The position numbers were made by a program, and so were the translations under genes. A model generated the notes under the pieces. It saw only the letters and a program-made list of their open reading frames with translations. It was not told where the DNA came from and did not search any database. Of a DNA stretch of 64,000 nucleotides, positions 27,279-37,174 are shown one piece after another (position 1 is the stretch's first letter; each line of letters starts with the position of its first letter). The stretch spans positions 434,001-498,000 of the forward strand of contig NZ_QBKH01000002.1 of the NCBI RefSeq assembly GCF_003054045.1. Direction: 5' to 3'. The DNA is from Sphingobacterium faecium (GTDB lineage: Bacteria > Bacteroidota > Bacteroidia > Sphingobacteriales > Sphingobacteriaceae).

Positions 27279-28754
27279 ATGGCTTCTATTTCTTTTACAC
27301 GTAACAGAATACTCATCTTAGGATTGGCACTTATTTTTGTTGTGTCGATATATATCATCATGTTTCGTGTTATTGATCAACGATTAGAGCGGTTGAATAG
27401 GCGTATTTTAAAGGAGGTGTCATTGGAAAAATCAGAACTTGTTCAAAAAGAATTTGATGATTTTGATCGTATTTTTCACTTAATGGGACTTGCAGCAGAT
27501 GAAGGACAGCAAGAGTTTATGAATAAGCTCATTGAACAAGACAGCGTTAAACAATTTCTTGTTGCTTATTCCTACTGGAAATCTGAATCGGGAGTTTATT
27601 CAAAAAAATTAACATGGTACAACGATAAAAGTGTTATAGATTCCATTTTTATTCAGACGAAATTATTTGAAGATATCACATCAGCAACCTTTATTCAAGG
27701 TGAAAATGGCATGTATTTGCGGATTCATATTAAAACGAATAAAGGTGTTCTACAATTGATTTTAGATCTCTATAAATTCAATACTTATATAGCAAATCAA
27801 AACATAGGAATGCGGGCTTATTTTGAACTATATGATGATCATGGGATATGTATTATGCATCCTGATCTAACCCATATCGGGAAAAAAAGAAAAGAAGCTA
27901 TAATGAGCTATCCGATTAGAGATAGTGTGATCCTCTCGGATCATCTAGGATTAGAGGTGTTGCTGGAAGAATATAAATTAAACGGTATATTTTCAGATAG
28001 TAAATTTTTTGTAAACGTCGTTTTGCTTATGACAGCAGATGAAGTTCGCGATATCGGCAATACAGCATTTCTCTTGGGAGCCTTAGGTATTGCTACGATG
28101 CTACTTTTTATATTTTTGATTGATTGGCAAAATAGAAAAGCAAAACAGTTGACGTTGAGGAATTTGGAGTATCAAAAAGAAGATGCATTGCTGCGTTTTG
28201 AAAATTTAAAGAGAAAAGTCGACCCACATTTTCTCTTCAATGCGTTGGGCTCTTTGCAGCAATTGATCGGTAAAGACCCACTTCAAGCAAAGACATTCGT
28301 TGGTAAAATGGCAAAAGTATACCGTAAGTTTTTAAGTCGTGATGAATCCGGATTGGCGACTATCAAAGAAGAAGTTGTGCTTGCAGAAGAATATTTTTTT
28401 ATGCAAAAGATTCGTTTTGTAGATACGTTAATACCTCTAGAAATTAATATCTCGCCAGAAGCGATGACTTTACATATTCCCCGTTTTAGTCTGCAGATTT
28501 TGATAGAGAATGCTATTAAGCATAATGAACTCAATAAGGAAAAACCTCTGTCGATCTCCATTATTGAAACCCAAGGCCAACTCGTAGTTCGAAACACGGT
28601 GTTGTTAAAAAATCCAGATATAGATTCGGCAGGATATGGTACGCAAATGATCGCACATGTCTATGATTTTTATCAGGTACAAGGTTTTGAAATACAGCAT
28701 AATGAAACAGATTTTATAGTTTACCTGCCCTTTATTCATATCGATAGTCAATAA
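27279..28754 (+). CDS. LytS/YehU-type sensor histidine kinase
   Basis: A 491-aa inner-membrane kinase. One membrane helix near residues 8-30 and a second near 260-282 flank a periplasmic sensor domain of about 225 residues with no recognised fold. The cytoplasmic part has the His_kinase H-box KVDPHFLFNALGSLQQ (His317 phospho-acceptor) and the N-box LQILIENAIKHNE; the final glycine box is weak (AGYGTQMIAHVYDF). The ATG at 27279 is preferred to a TTG at 27264. A LytTR response regulator at 36299 is the natural partner, separated from this gene by a protease/SusC/SusD operon. LytS kinases usually sit next to their regulator, so this spacing is unusual. Confidence 0.9.
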   Translation: MASISFTRNRILILGLALIFVVSIYIIMFRVIDQRLERLNRRILKEVSLEKSELVQKEFDDFDRIFHLMGLAADEGQQEFMNKLIEQDSVKQFLVAYSYWKSESGVYSKKLTWYNDKSVIDSIFIQTKLFEDITSATFIQGENGMYLRIHIKTNKGVLQLILDLYKFNTYIANQNIGMRAYFELYDDHGICIMHPDLTHIGKKRKEAIMSYPIRDSVILSDHLGLEVLLEEYKLNGIFSDSKFFVNVVLLMTADEVRDIGNTAFLLGALGIATMLLFIFLIDWQNRKAKQLTLRNLEYQKEDALLRFENLKRKVDPHFLFNALGSLQQLIGKDPLQAKTFVGKMAKVYRKFLSRDESGLATIKEEVVLAEEYFFMQKIRFVDTLIPLEINISPEAMTLHIPRFSLQILIENAIKHNELNKEKPLSISIIETQGQLVVRNTVLLKNPDIDSAGYGTQMIAHVYDFYQVQGFEIQHNETDFIVYLPFIHIDSQ

Positions 28755-28913
28755 AGCTAAAATAATAATTTAATAGCGCTAGACTATTCTTCTAGTATTA
28801 CTGCGGATTCACTCCTGAAATTAACGCCTTCACTCGGTTTCGCTTTTTGGAACGATAATATATTGGCATCTTCACCACCCTATATCTATGAGTCCTATAT
28901 TAATTTAATACAA

Positions 28914-31529
28914 ATGAATAATCTGCCTTTCAAAAGAAATTCGGCATTAGCAAGCTTAAGTTTCTTTTCCATTTTTATCCTAAATTCTTGTCAACTGCTC
29001 AGTCCATTAGGCTTAGGTAAAAAGAAAGATGTTGTCGCTGATTCCACAAAAAAGGATTCGGCATTGGTATACGATAAGTTTTTGAAAAATGCCAAAATAG
29101 ACAGTGGGATTTTTAATGTTATTAATAAAGAAAAAGATTTCTTTTTTGAGATACCTATAGAAAAACTAGATCAAGATTTTTTATTGATCAATAAAATCTC
29201 TTCAGTACCATTAGCATTGAACGAAGCCGGTTTAAATAAGGGAATGAATTACGAAAATAAAGTTATTCGTTTTTCTTTGAAAAAAGCACGTAAAGAAATT
29301 TGGGCTAGTGAAATCAAGCCACAGGTTGAAGTTCCCAAAGAAGATGCGATAGCGCGTTCAGTAGCTGATAATTTTACACCATCTTTCATTGAATCATTCA
29401 AAATCGAAGGATATAATAAGGATTCTTCTTCGGTCATTATCAAAGTCAATAAAGTATTCGATGGTACGGAAAAAAGTTTCAATGATGTATTTACCAATAT
29501 TGGTCTAGGCACATCACCAAAGACTGCCTTATCTATCATCGATCAAATGAAATCATTTGATAATAATATTGTCATCCGTTCCGTTTTATCGACTCGAGTA
29601 ACAGAAGGAAATGAATCGATTCCCATTAGTTTGACGATAACGTGTAATATATTAGAGCTGCCAAAGAATGCCATGAAACCCCGGTTCTCAGATCCAAGGG
29701 TAGGTTATTTTACGACTCCTCGTTGGTACTTTTCAGATAAACAGCAAGAGTTAGAGAAGCGGGAACTCGTAACCCGTTGGCGTCTAGAACCTCGTGAAGA
29801 AGATGTACAACGTTATTTAGCAGGTGAATTGGTTGTGCCTAAGAAACCCATCGTTTTCTATATTGATCCAGCTACTCCGCAACAATGGCGTCAGCAAATC
29901 ATCGAAGGAGTACACGATTGGCAAAAAGCCTTTGAAGAAGCTGGTTTTAAAGATGCGATCATTGCAAAAGAAGTTCCTAAAGGAATGGATTTTGATATGG
30001 ATGATGCCAATACATCTGCCATAACCTATGCTGCATCTCCACAGGCTAATGCGATGGGACCCTCCGTTGTAGATCCCCGTACTGGTGAAATTCTAGAAGC
30101 AGACGTTATCTGGTGGCACAATGTGATGACCGCATTAAACTCATGGATGCGTGTACAGACTGGTATTATTGACCCAACAGTCCGTGGTAATATATTTTCA
30201 GACGAAAAAATGGCGCATGCCATTCGTTTTGTGTCTTCACATGAGATCGGTCACACCTTAGGGCTGAAACATAATATGGGTTCTTCTTTTGGCTTTCCAG
30301 TGGACTCTTTGCGGTCGGCATCTTTTACACAAAAGATGGGCGGTACGGCAACATCCATAATGGATTATGCTCGTTTTAATTATGTTGCACAGCCCGAAGA
30401 CCAGGTACAAGCCATCACACCAGTGATCGGGTTGTATGATAAATATGCCATTGCATGGGCTTATCGTTGGTACCCAAATAAAACAGCGTGGGAAGAACTT
30501 CCTTTGTTGAAAAAAGAAATCGAATCCAAGCAAGACAACCCTTATTATTGGTATGGGGAACAACAAGACCCTAAAAATACAATTGATCCAAGATCACAAT
30601 CTGAGGATTTAGGCGATAATGCGATGCTTGCAGGAACCTATGGTTTGAAAAATTTGAAACGCATTATGCCACAAATTATTAACTGGACAACGACTTCAGG
30701 CCAAGATTATTATAAGGCAGGTAAATTGTATATGGCTGTTATTGGTCAGTGGTATACTTATGCCGATCATGTATCTAATAATATTGGAGGTATCTACTTA
30801 AATAACCCTGTTTTAGGAGATGGTAAAGATGCTTATGCACCAGTACCGCGTCAGACACAAATAGAAGCATTGGCTTATTTGAAAGAACATGTTTTTACAT
30901 TGCCAGAATGGTTGTTCCGTAAGGAAATAATGACAAAAACTTTTCCTTTAAAAGATAGCCCAATTGGATCTTTTGAATATGCACCCTATACATTAAAAAG
31001 GGAATTTCAATACAGTTTATTGTATAATTTGCTTCAAGACCAACGCTTATTGCGTATGACAGAGATGGAATTATTATTTGGACGTAGCCAAGCTTGGAGT
31101 GTAGAAGAATTTTTGAAAGCACTGCGTCAAGATATTTTTGCACAAACGATAGCAAAGCAAAACTTAGATATCGATGCACGTATGTTGCAGCAAAATTATA
31201 TTGATATTTTATTGGTTACCAATAATAAAAGTATGGATAAGTTAAACACAAAGAAATTATCTTTTGTGGACCAATTTATGCAAACAGCCAAGCCAACTTT
31301 TTGTCCGATACACGGCACAACACATGCTGCTACTGATGAATCTCATTTACGGAATGTACATGTTTCAGGTATGAGTAGAACCGCTGAAATGTTGACTGTG
31401 AAACGTGCTGAACTTATTCAGATCCAAAAGCTGTTGAAAGCAGCACAATCATCAGGAGATTTTACCACTCAAGCACATTACCAAGACCTATTAATGCGGA
31501 TTAATAGTACTTTAAATATGAGTAAATAA
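28914..31529 (+). CDS. Zinc-dependent metalloprotease lipoprotein (DUF5117/DUF5118 type)
   Basis: An 871-aa metzincin-like protease. The start at 28914 gives a lipoprotein signal ending in LNSC (Cys26); the longer in-frame TTG start at 28863 would spoil it. The zinc site is HEIGHTLGLKH (His443, Glu444, His447, His453), followed by the Met-turn-like TATSIMDYARFNY. The flanking regions match the DUF5118 and DUF5117 parts of Bacteroidota 'zinc-dependent metalloproteases'. It is probably exposed at the outer membrane. susC starts 24 bases after it, so protease, SusC and SusD look co-transcribed. The natural substrate is unknown; protein-derived peptides are inferred. Confidence 0.92.
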   Translation: MNNLPFKRNSALASLSFFSIFILNSCQLLSPLGLGKKKDVVADSTKKDSALVYDKFLKNAKIDSGIFNVINKEKDFFFEIPIEKLDQDFLLINKISSVPLALNEAGLNKGMNYENKVIRFSLKKARKEIWASEIKPQVEVPKEDAIARSVADNFTPSFIESFKIEGYNKDSSSVIIKVNKVFDGTEKSFNDVFTNIGLGTSPKTALSIIDQMKSFDNNIVIRSVLSTRVTEGNESIPISLTITCNILELPKNAMKPRFSDPRVGYFTTPRWYFSDKQQELEKRELVTRWRLEPREEDVQRYLAGELVVPKKPIVFYIDPATPQQWRQQIIEGVHDWQKAFEEAGFKDAIIAKEVPKGMDFDMDDANTSAITYAASPQANAMGPSVVDPRTGEILEADVIWWHNVMTALNSWMRVQTGIIDPTVRGNIFSDEKMAHAIRFVSSHEIGHTLGLKHNMGSSFGFPVDSLRSASFTQKMGGTATSIMDYARFNYVAQPEDQVQAITPVIGLYDKYAIAWAYRWYPNKTAWEELPLLKKEIESKQDNPYYWYGEQQDPKNTIDPRSQSEDLGDNAMLAGTYGLKNLKRIMPQIINWTTTSGQDYYKAGKLYMAVIGQWYTYADHVSNNIGGIYLNNPVLGDGKDAYAPVPRQTQIEALAYLKEHVFTLPEWLFRKEIMTKTFPLKDSPIGSFEYAPYTLKREFQYSLLYNLLQDQRLLRMTEMELLFGRSQAWSVEEFLKALRQDIFAQTIAKQNLDIDARMLQQNYIDILLVTNNKSMDKLNTKKLSFVDQFMQTAKPTFCPIHGTTHAATDESHLRNVHVSGMSRTAEMLTVKRAELIQIQKLLKAAQSSGDFTTQAHYQDLLMRINSTLNMSK

Positions 31530-31552
31530 CTAAATCTATATATCAAAAACAA

Positions 31553-34500
31553 ATGAACAAATTCTTACTCTTTGTCGTCTTTTCTTGCGTGCAACTTACT
31601 TCGTATGCACAAGAAACGATAACCTTAAAAGGAAAGGTGTTGGATAGCAAAACGCAATCACCGATATTAGGTGCTACCGTTTTTATTGAAAGCACTGCAG
31701 TTGGAGAATCTACGGGCGTAGTTGGTCAAATACAACAATCTGCATTGGGAGCAGTGACCGACAACGCTGGTAATTTTACTTTAACTGTGCCGACGGACGT
31801 TAAATATTTTACAGTTTCCTTTGTTGGATACCAAAATAAGCAAGTCCAGGTAGCAAAGGTATACAACACAATCTTTCTGGAAGCTACGGATAAGGCTTTG
31901 GAAGAAGTGATCGTAACAGGGTATACCAATATCAGTAAGGTCAAAAACACGACCGCTTATAATAAGCTGAAATTAGACGATATCAAGCAAACAGGAGTAT
32001 CGAGTATTGACCAATTATTGGAAGGACAGGTAGCAGGTTTACAGTTAAGTAATCTAAATGGCGGGCCAAATAGTGCTCCAAAAATTCGTATACGTGGTAC
32101 TGTATCCTTAAACGGAACGCAGGATCCTTTATGGGTAATCGATGGTTTGCCGATCGAAGGAACAGCATTGCCAAATACTTTTGATAAAGATAATTTGAAC
32201 AATCTGTCTAATTTACCGATTGCAGGGATCAACCCAGATGATATTGCGGATATTACCGTATTGAAAGATGCTGCGGCAACATCCATTTATGGTGCTCGAG
32301 CTGCAAATGGTGTTATCGTGATTACAACTAAAAAAGGTAAAAAGGGACCTACACAGGTTTCTGTATCTGCAAACAGTTTCGTTACTCAAAAACCTGATTT
32401 TACTAAACTCAACCTGATGAACGCATCAGAAAAGGTTGATTTTGAATTAGGATTGGCCAATCGCTCTGATCTGACTTATCGAGCAGACCGTGGTGCTATT
32501 GCACGTTTATTGAGTGCCAATAATGAATTAGATGCTTATCGTCAATATGGATTGACAGGTCTTTCTAAAACAACACAAGACGCGATCAGTCAATTGCGCA
32601 ATCAAAATCATAATTGGGGCGACGAATTGTACCGTACAGCATTAAATCAACAATATACAGCAGCGATATCTGGTGGATCTGATGGACACGATTTTTACTT
32701 GTCGGGAGGATTTTACGATGAAAAAGCAACAACAAAAGGAGTTGATATGCGTCGTTATTCACTGACTTTAAATAATAACTTTAAAATCAGTAATAAATTG
32801 AAAGCAGGTATTAATTTATTAGGATCATCTACAGATCGTAATAACTTCATTCAAGATCGTGATGCTTTTACTAATCCAAATACCTACGCACGTACAGTCA
32901 ATCCGTATTTAATGCCTAGAGATGTACAAGGGAACTATATGTATGATCCCGATATTGAAGGGTATGCAAAAGATACCTATGTGCCTTTTAATGCGCTTGA
33001 GGAACGTACAAATACAAGCTATAATTTAAATAACAAAAGTTTAAAAGCAATAGCAAATGTCACCTATCAGGTACTTCCTTCTTTATCGCTACGTACTGAA
33101 TTAGGTTTACAGTTTGAGGAATCAGGAACGGAGCGTTTCGCGGATAAAGAAAGCTATAACACAAGAAAGTTTAGAGAACAAACTCGTTATTACGATAGTG
33201 TTTCAAAAAAATATAAATATTTCCTTCCTGATGGTGGAACGATACAAAATGATAAAAACAGTATTTTTCAATACAACTGGAAATCTTTTGCGCAGTTCAC
33301 CCGTAATTTTAACGATCACCATGATATTGAGATCATGGCAGGTACAGAATTGAGAAGGTCAAAAAACACCGGGATAATGACACGTGGGTTTGGTTTTAAC
33401 CCAAAGACATTGACTAATGAAAATATTATATTCCCTAATAATAATTATTTTAATGATAATAGATTTAGACAATATTCAAAAGCAATAGGGGAAAATTCTT
33501 ATGCATCATTTTATGCGAATGCTTCTTACAGTTACGATCGTAAATATAATGTGCATGGTAGTATTCGCTACGACGGTTCGAATATGTTTGGAGTAGATCC
33601 GAAATATAGATTCTTGCCGATATGGTCCTTATCAGGTTCATGGAATGCAAAGGAAGAAGATTTCTTGAAAGATAAAGAATGGATCTCGAATCTGAGATTC
33701 CGTGGATCCTATGGAATACAAGGAAACATAGATCGTAATACCTACCCTTTTATTATTGGTGAATATGGTAATGGTAGTCTGTTGCCAGGAACAAGTGAAG
33801 AAAATATTGTGGTCAATGCACCTGCTAATGATAAATTACGTTGGGAGCGTACACAATCGTGGAATGCTGGTCTTGATTTTGGAATCTTAAAAAATAGAGT
33901 ACAATTTACGGTAGATTATTATTATCGTACTTCAACAGATCTGATCGGTACTAGTGATTTACCTCTAGAAAATGGATTCCCCAATGTATCCCGAAATTGG
34001 GCATCAGTAAATAATGATGGTATAGAATTATCGATCAGCAGTCAAAATATTGTTCGTGATCGTTTTAGCTGGTCAACAGATTTTAATATTGCGCAGAACC
34101 GCAATAAGTTGAAGCGTGTAATGGCTAATCCAAAAGCCTATAATGTAGACGCGCGTGCCGGCTACCCGATAAATGCTATGTATGTCATTGAGACAGCAGG
34201 TTTAGATGCCGATGGATTGCCACAGTTTTACAATGACCAGGGGGCTGTTGTGTCGTATGAAGATTTTTATCAATTATACGATCCTTATGCCGATTTTATG
34301 CCAGGTTATCTGGTATCATCGCCACTTACAAATAGGGAGTTTCAGAATAAATTCAAATATAAAGGTAGCCTTGACCCCAAATTTGTGGGTGGTATGACCA
34401 ACAGGTTTCGTTATGCTAATTTCGATCTAGCTGTCTCTGTAGTTTTCAATATCGATCAGTGGATGCGTCGTAGCCCAACTTACAATCCAGCTATCGTAGA

Positions 34501-34897
34501 CAGAGGTTCAAATTATACCAAAGATGTCTTGCAGGCATTAACTCCAGGTTCGAAAGAATTTATTGCAATCGGATCGACTAATGCTGAAGTTACAGACCGT
34601 TGGATGGCCTACAGCTGGATGAATGATAATGATCCATCTAATTCTTTTAAATATTTAGATATCTGGTCTAAAAAGATGAGTTATTTACGTGTCAACAGTA
34701 TTCGTTTGGGTTATACTTTACCGAAGTCAGTTGCTAGTAAAGTTCAGGCATCCAATATTCGCTTTAATATAGAAGGACGTAACCTGTTTGTTTTTGGTAA
34801 TAACTACGATGGATATTTTGATCCAGAAACTTATGGTAATAATTATGCGCAACCCATCTCAAAATCATTTGCATTTGGTTTAACAGCATCATTTTAA
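31553..34897 (+). CDS. SusC/RagA-family TonB-dependent transporter (protease-linked)
   Basis: An 1114-aa outer-membrane importer with a signal peptide (cleavage near TSYA), a carboxypeptidase-regulatory-like domain with a roughly 20-residue insertion (around VGESTGVVGQIQQS), the signature EEVIVTGYTNISK, a plug with IRIRGTVSLNGTQDPLWVIDG and a barrel ending in GLTASF. It is longer than the other two complete SusC proteins in the window (992 and 1019 aa). Its upstream neighbour is a metalloprotease instead of a glycosidase, so peptide import is a reasonable hypothesis, as for RagA/RagB. The SusD gene follows after 10 bases. Confidence 0.95.
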   Translation: MNKFLLFVVFSCVQLTSYAQETITLKGKVLDSKTQSPILGATVFIESTAVGESTGVVGQIQQSALGAVTDNAGNFTLTVPTDVKYFTVSFVGYQNKQVQVAKVYNTIFLEATDKALEEVIVTGYTNISKVKNTTAYNKLKLDDIKQTGVSSIDQLLEGQVAGLQLSNLNGGPNSAPKIRIRGTVSLNGTQDPLWVIDGLPIEGTALPNTFDKDNLNNLSNLPIAGINPDDIADITVLKDAAATSIYGARAANGVIVITTKKGKKGPTQVSVSANSFVTQKPDFTKLNLMNASEKVDFELGLANRSDLTYRADRGAIARLLSANNELDAYRQYGLTGLSKTTQDAISQLRNQNHNWGDELYRTALNQQYTAAISGGSDGHDFYLSGGFYDEKATTKGVDMRRYSLTLNNNFKISNKLKAGINLLGSSTDRNNFIQDRDAFTNPNTYARTVNPYLMPRDVQGNYMYDPDIEGYAKDTYVPFNALEERTNTSYNLNNKSLKAIANVTYQVLPSLSLRTELGLQFEESGTERFADKESYNTRKFREQTRYYDSVSKKYKYFLPDGGTIQNDKNSIFQYNWKSFAQFTRNFNDHHDIEIMAGTELRRSKNTGIMTRGFGFNPKTLTNENIIFPNNNYFNDNRFRQYSKAIGENSYASFYANASYSYDRKYNVHGSIRYDGSNMFGVDPKYRFLPIWSLSGSWNAKEEDFLKDKEWISNLRFRGSYGIQGNIDRNTYPFIIGEYGNGSLLPGTSEENIVVNAPANDKLRWERTQSWNAGLDFGILKNRVQFTVDYYYRTSTDLIGTSDLPLENGFPNVSRNWASVNNDGIELSISSQNIVRDRFSWSTDFNIAQNRNKLKRVMANPKAYNVDARAGYPINAMYVIETAGLDADGLPQFYNDQGAVVSYEDFYQLYDPYADFMPGYLVSSPLTNREFQNKFKYKGSLDPKFVGGMTNRFRYANFDLAVSVVFNIDQWMRRSPTYNPAIVDRGSNYTKDVLQALTPGSKEFIAIGSTNAEVTDRWMAYSWMNDNDPSNSFKYLDIWSKKMSYLRVNSIRLGYTLPKSVASKVQASNIRFNIEGRNLFVFGNNYDGYFDPETYGNNYAQPISKSFAFGLTASF

Positions 34898-34907
34898 GTA
34901 GAAAACC

Positions 34908-36227
34908 ATGAAAAAAAAATTAATATATATCGCATTGTTAGCTGTAGGTTTAACAGCTGTTTCTTGCAACAAATATTTAGATATACAACCAGTGGGAACA
35001 GTAGTTCCTACTACTGAAGCAGACTTTAGAGCTTTGATGGTAAGTGCATATCAAGCTTACCCTGCTCATAAGGCATTATTAAACTTACGCACAGACGAAT
35101 TATTTTTAGATGAATATTCTACAGATATTGCTCAGATAAAAGATCTGTATCTATGGAGAGATCAAAATTCTGATCAAAATACTCTGCCAATGGCGTGGGA
35201 GACGATATACAAAAGTATCTTTTATACCAATCACATCATTGCTGAAGCAAAAAATAAAGCTGGAGATACAGATGCCGTAAAACAAATCCTGGCAGAAGCG
35301 TATTTATTACGTGCATATGCACACTTCGAACTTTTAAATACCTATGCCACTAACTTTAATGCAGCTACAGCTTCAACAGATCGCGGTGTTCCGATTTCGA
35401 TAAAAGTAGACTTAGAGCAGTTGTTTGCCCCGTCAACAGTAGAAAAAGTGTATGCGCAGATACTGCAGGATATGAATCAGGGAACTGCTTTAATGCAGGT
35501 TTCAGATCAAGAGACCAAAGTAAAATACAGATTTAGTCGTCGTGCTTACGAAGCTTTTGAAGCACGATTAAGATTATATCGTGGCGAATGGGAACTTGCT
35601 TCAAAAGCTGCTGATAGAGGTTTAGCCATCAATGCAAACTTAGAGAATCTGAATGATACGACTTCTAAATTGCCAAATGACTTTGAATCCAAAGAAATGA
35701 TCCAAGCGTTGGAAGAGGTCGGGAAAACAAATGTTTCACGTTCAACCTATATTAATCCATCTTTTCTGTCTAAATTTAAAGAAGGAGACTTACGTGTTAA
35801 TCGTTATTTTCAAAAATCTGGAGGAGACTATGTATCAAAAAAAGGTGGAGATAATCGTTTTAACGTCACCTTTAGAAATGCAGAATTGTATTTGATCAAA
35901 GCAGAAGCTACAGCAAGATTGGGACAAAAGGAACAAGCTATTGCTGCGTTGACTATATTATTAAAAAACAGATTAACTGCAACTGCTTTTACAGCAGCTC
36001 AAGCAAAATTAGTAATACTTTCAAATGCAGATCTAATTACTTATATCTTAGATGAACGTGCGCGAGAACTTGCTTTGGAAGGATTGCGTTGGTATGATCT
36101 GAAACGTACAACAAGACCGGAGATTATACATAGCTATCAGTCTCAGATGTTCAAGTTGAATGAAAATGACCCCCGTTATGTAATTCGTTATCCAAAAGAA
36201 TCAATTTCGAATAATCCAGATTTATAA
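34908..36227 (+). CDS. SusD/RagB-family lipoprotein (protease-linked)
   Basis: A 439-aa surface lipoprotein with lipobox AVSC (Cys20), then the SusD start NKYLDIQPVG. Helical repeats with EAYLLRAYAHFELLN, the motif RNAELYLIKAEA and the C-terminal ERARELALEGLRWYDLKR are present. It is shorter than most SusD proteins (about 500 aa) but complete. It is the last gene of the operon starting with the protease and ends in a GAAA-loop terminator before the response regulator gene. Confidence 0.94.
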   Translation: MKKKLIYIALLAVGLTAVSCNKYLDIQPVGTVVPTTEADFRALMVSAYQAYPAHKALLNLRTDELFLDEYSTDIAQIKDLYLWRDQNSDQNTLPMAWETIYKSIFYTNHIIAEAKNKAGDTDAVKQILAEAYLLRAYAHFELLNTYATNFNAATASTDRGVPISIKVDLEQLFAPSTVEKVYAQILQDMNQGTALMQVSDQETKVKYRFSRRAYEAFEARLRLYRGEWELASKAADRGLAINANLENLNDTTSKLPNDFESKEMIQALEEVGKTNVSRSTYINPSFLSKFKEGDLRVNRYFQKSGGDYVSKKGGDNRFNVTFRNAELYLIKAEATARLGQKEQAIAALTILLKNRLTATAFTAAQAKLVILSNADLITYILDERARELALEGLRWYDLKRTTRPEIIHSYQSQMFKLNENDPRYVIRYPKESISNNPDL

Positions 36228-36252
36228 AATTAACGCATTTTGTGTGAAATTC

Positions 36253-36287
36253 AATCCTCATTCTGAAAAGAATGGGGATTTTTTTAT
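36253..36287 (+). terminator. Terminator with GAAA loop after the protease/SusCD operon
   Basis: A 12-bp stem with G-U pairing (36253-36264 with 36269-36280), loop GAAA and a T7 tail. It ends 12 bases before the response-regulator start codon, so that gene depends on read-through or its own promoter. Confidence 0.85.
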
Positions 36288-36298
36288 AAATTCAACAC

Positions 36299-37024
36299 AT
36301 GTTTAAAAAGATATTAATCGTAGAGGATGAAAATTGGGCTTCGGAAAGTCTATTGGAAAAATTGAGCCAACTGATTTCCACAAAGTTTGAATCTACGGTT
36401 AAAACGACAGTGCGAGAAGCTGCTGATTGGTTGCTTAAAAATGAGGTCGATCTCATTTTTATGGATGTTCAGCTTGGTGATGGACTCAGCTTTGAGATCT
36501 TTGATCAAGTAAAAATCAACGTACCTGTTATCTTTACAACAGCTTTTGAAGATTATGCATTAAAAGCATTTCAACATCAAGGGTATGCCTATCTGTTGAA
36601 ACCGTATGATGAAGAGGAACTACAGGAAGCTTTGAATAAAATAACACCTTTTTTTGTTCAAGAAACAGATGATATCAAGTACAAAAGTCGTTTTTTGGTG
36701 CGCTATGGTATACGGTTAAAATCTATCCCAACAGTTGATATTGCTTACTTTATGGCTGAAGACAAATTGCTCTATGGTTATACCAAAGATGGTGATCAGT
36801 TTATTGTGGAAGATACGATTACAGGTCTTGGATCACGGCTCGATCCACAATTCTTTTTTCAGATCAATCGCAAATTTATTATACATATTGATTCTATTTT
36901 GGATATGTTAAAAGTAGGACGAAACCGTATTCGCCTGCAATTGCAACCAGCCCTGCCTTTAGGAGTTGAAGTCATAGTCAGTGAAGATAAATCATCCGAT
37001 TTTCAAATGTGGCTGGATCGCTAA
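36299..37024 (+). CDS. LytTR-family response regulator
   Basis: A 241-aa two-component regulator. The receiver domain (1-120) has the phospho-acceptor Asp56 in DLIFMDVQLGDG, Thr81 and the conserved Lys101 in LLKPYDEEEL. The C-terminal LytTR DNA-binding domain (about 135-241) shows FLVRYGIRLKSIPT and RKFIIHIDSILDM. It is the likely partner of the LytS-type kinase at 27279, with the protease/SusC/SusD operon between them. The pairing is inferred from family and proximity. Confidence 0.93.
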   Translation: MFKKILIVEDENWASESLLEKLSQLISTKFESTVKTTVREAADWLLKNEVDLIFMDVQLGDGLSFEIFDQVKINVPVIFTTAFEDYALKAFQHQGYAYLLKPYDEEELQEALNKITPFFVQETDDIKYKSRFLVRYGIRLKSIPTVDIAYFMAEDKLLYGYTKDGDQFIVEDTITGLGSRLDPQFFFQINRKFIIHIDSILDMLKVGRNRIRLQLQPALPLGVEVIVSEDKSSDFQMWLDR

Positions 37025-37174
37025 ATTTTTTCTATTTTTGTGCCATTATGAAAGTCGCTTTATATACAACATTTTATTTCTAATCTGAGGACAATTTCGT
37101 TCATTAGGTTTTTTGTTTCATGGGGTCAATGATATTGAAATATCACTGACAGTTGTATTTTACTGAATTATTTT

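Noticed and set aside
37048..37083. 12-codon leader-peptide-like frame before the MFS gene, next to a TATTTTTG element
   Set aside because: The promoter element overlaps AT-rich sequence without a -33 partner, and there is no attenuator structure after it.
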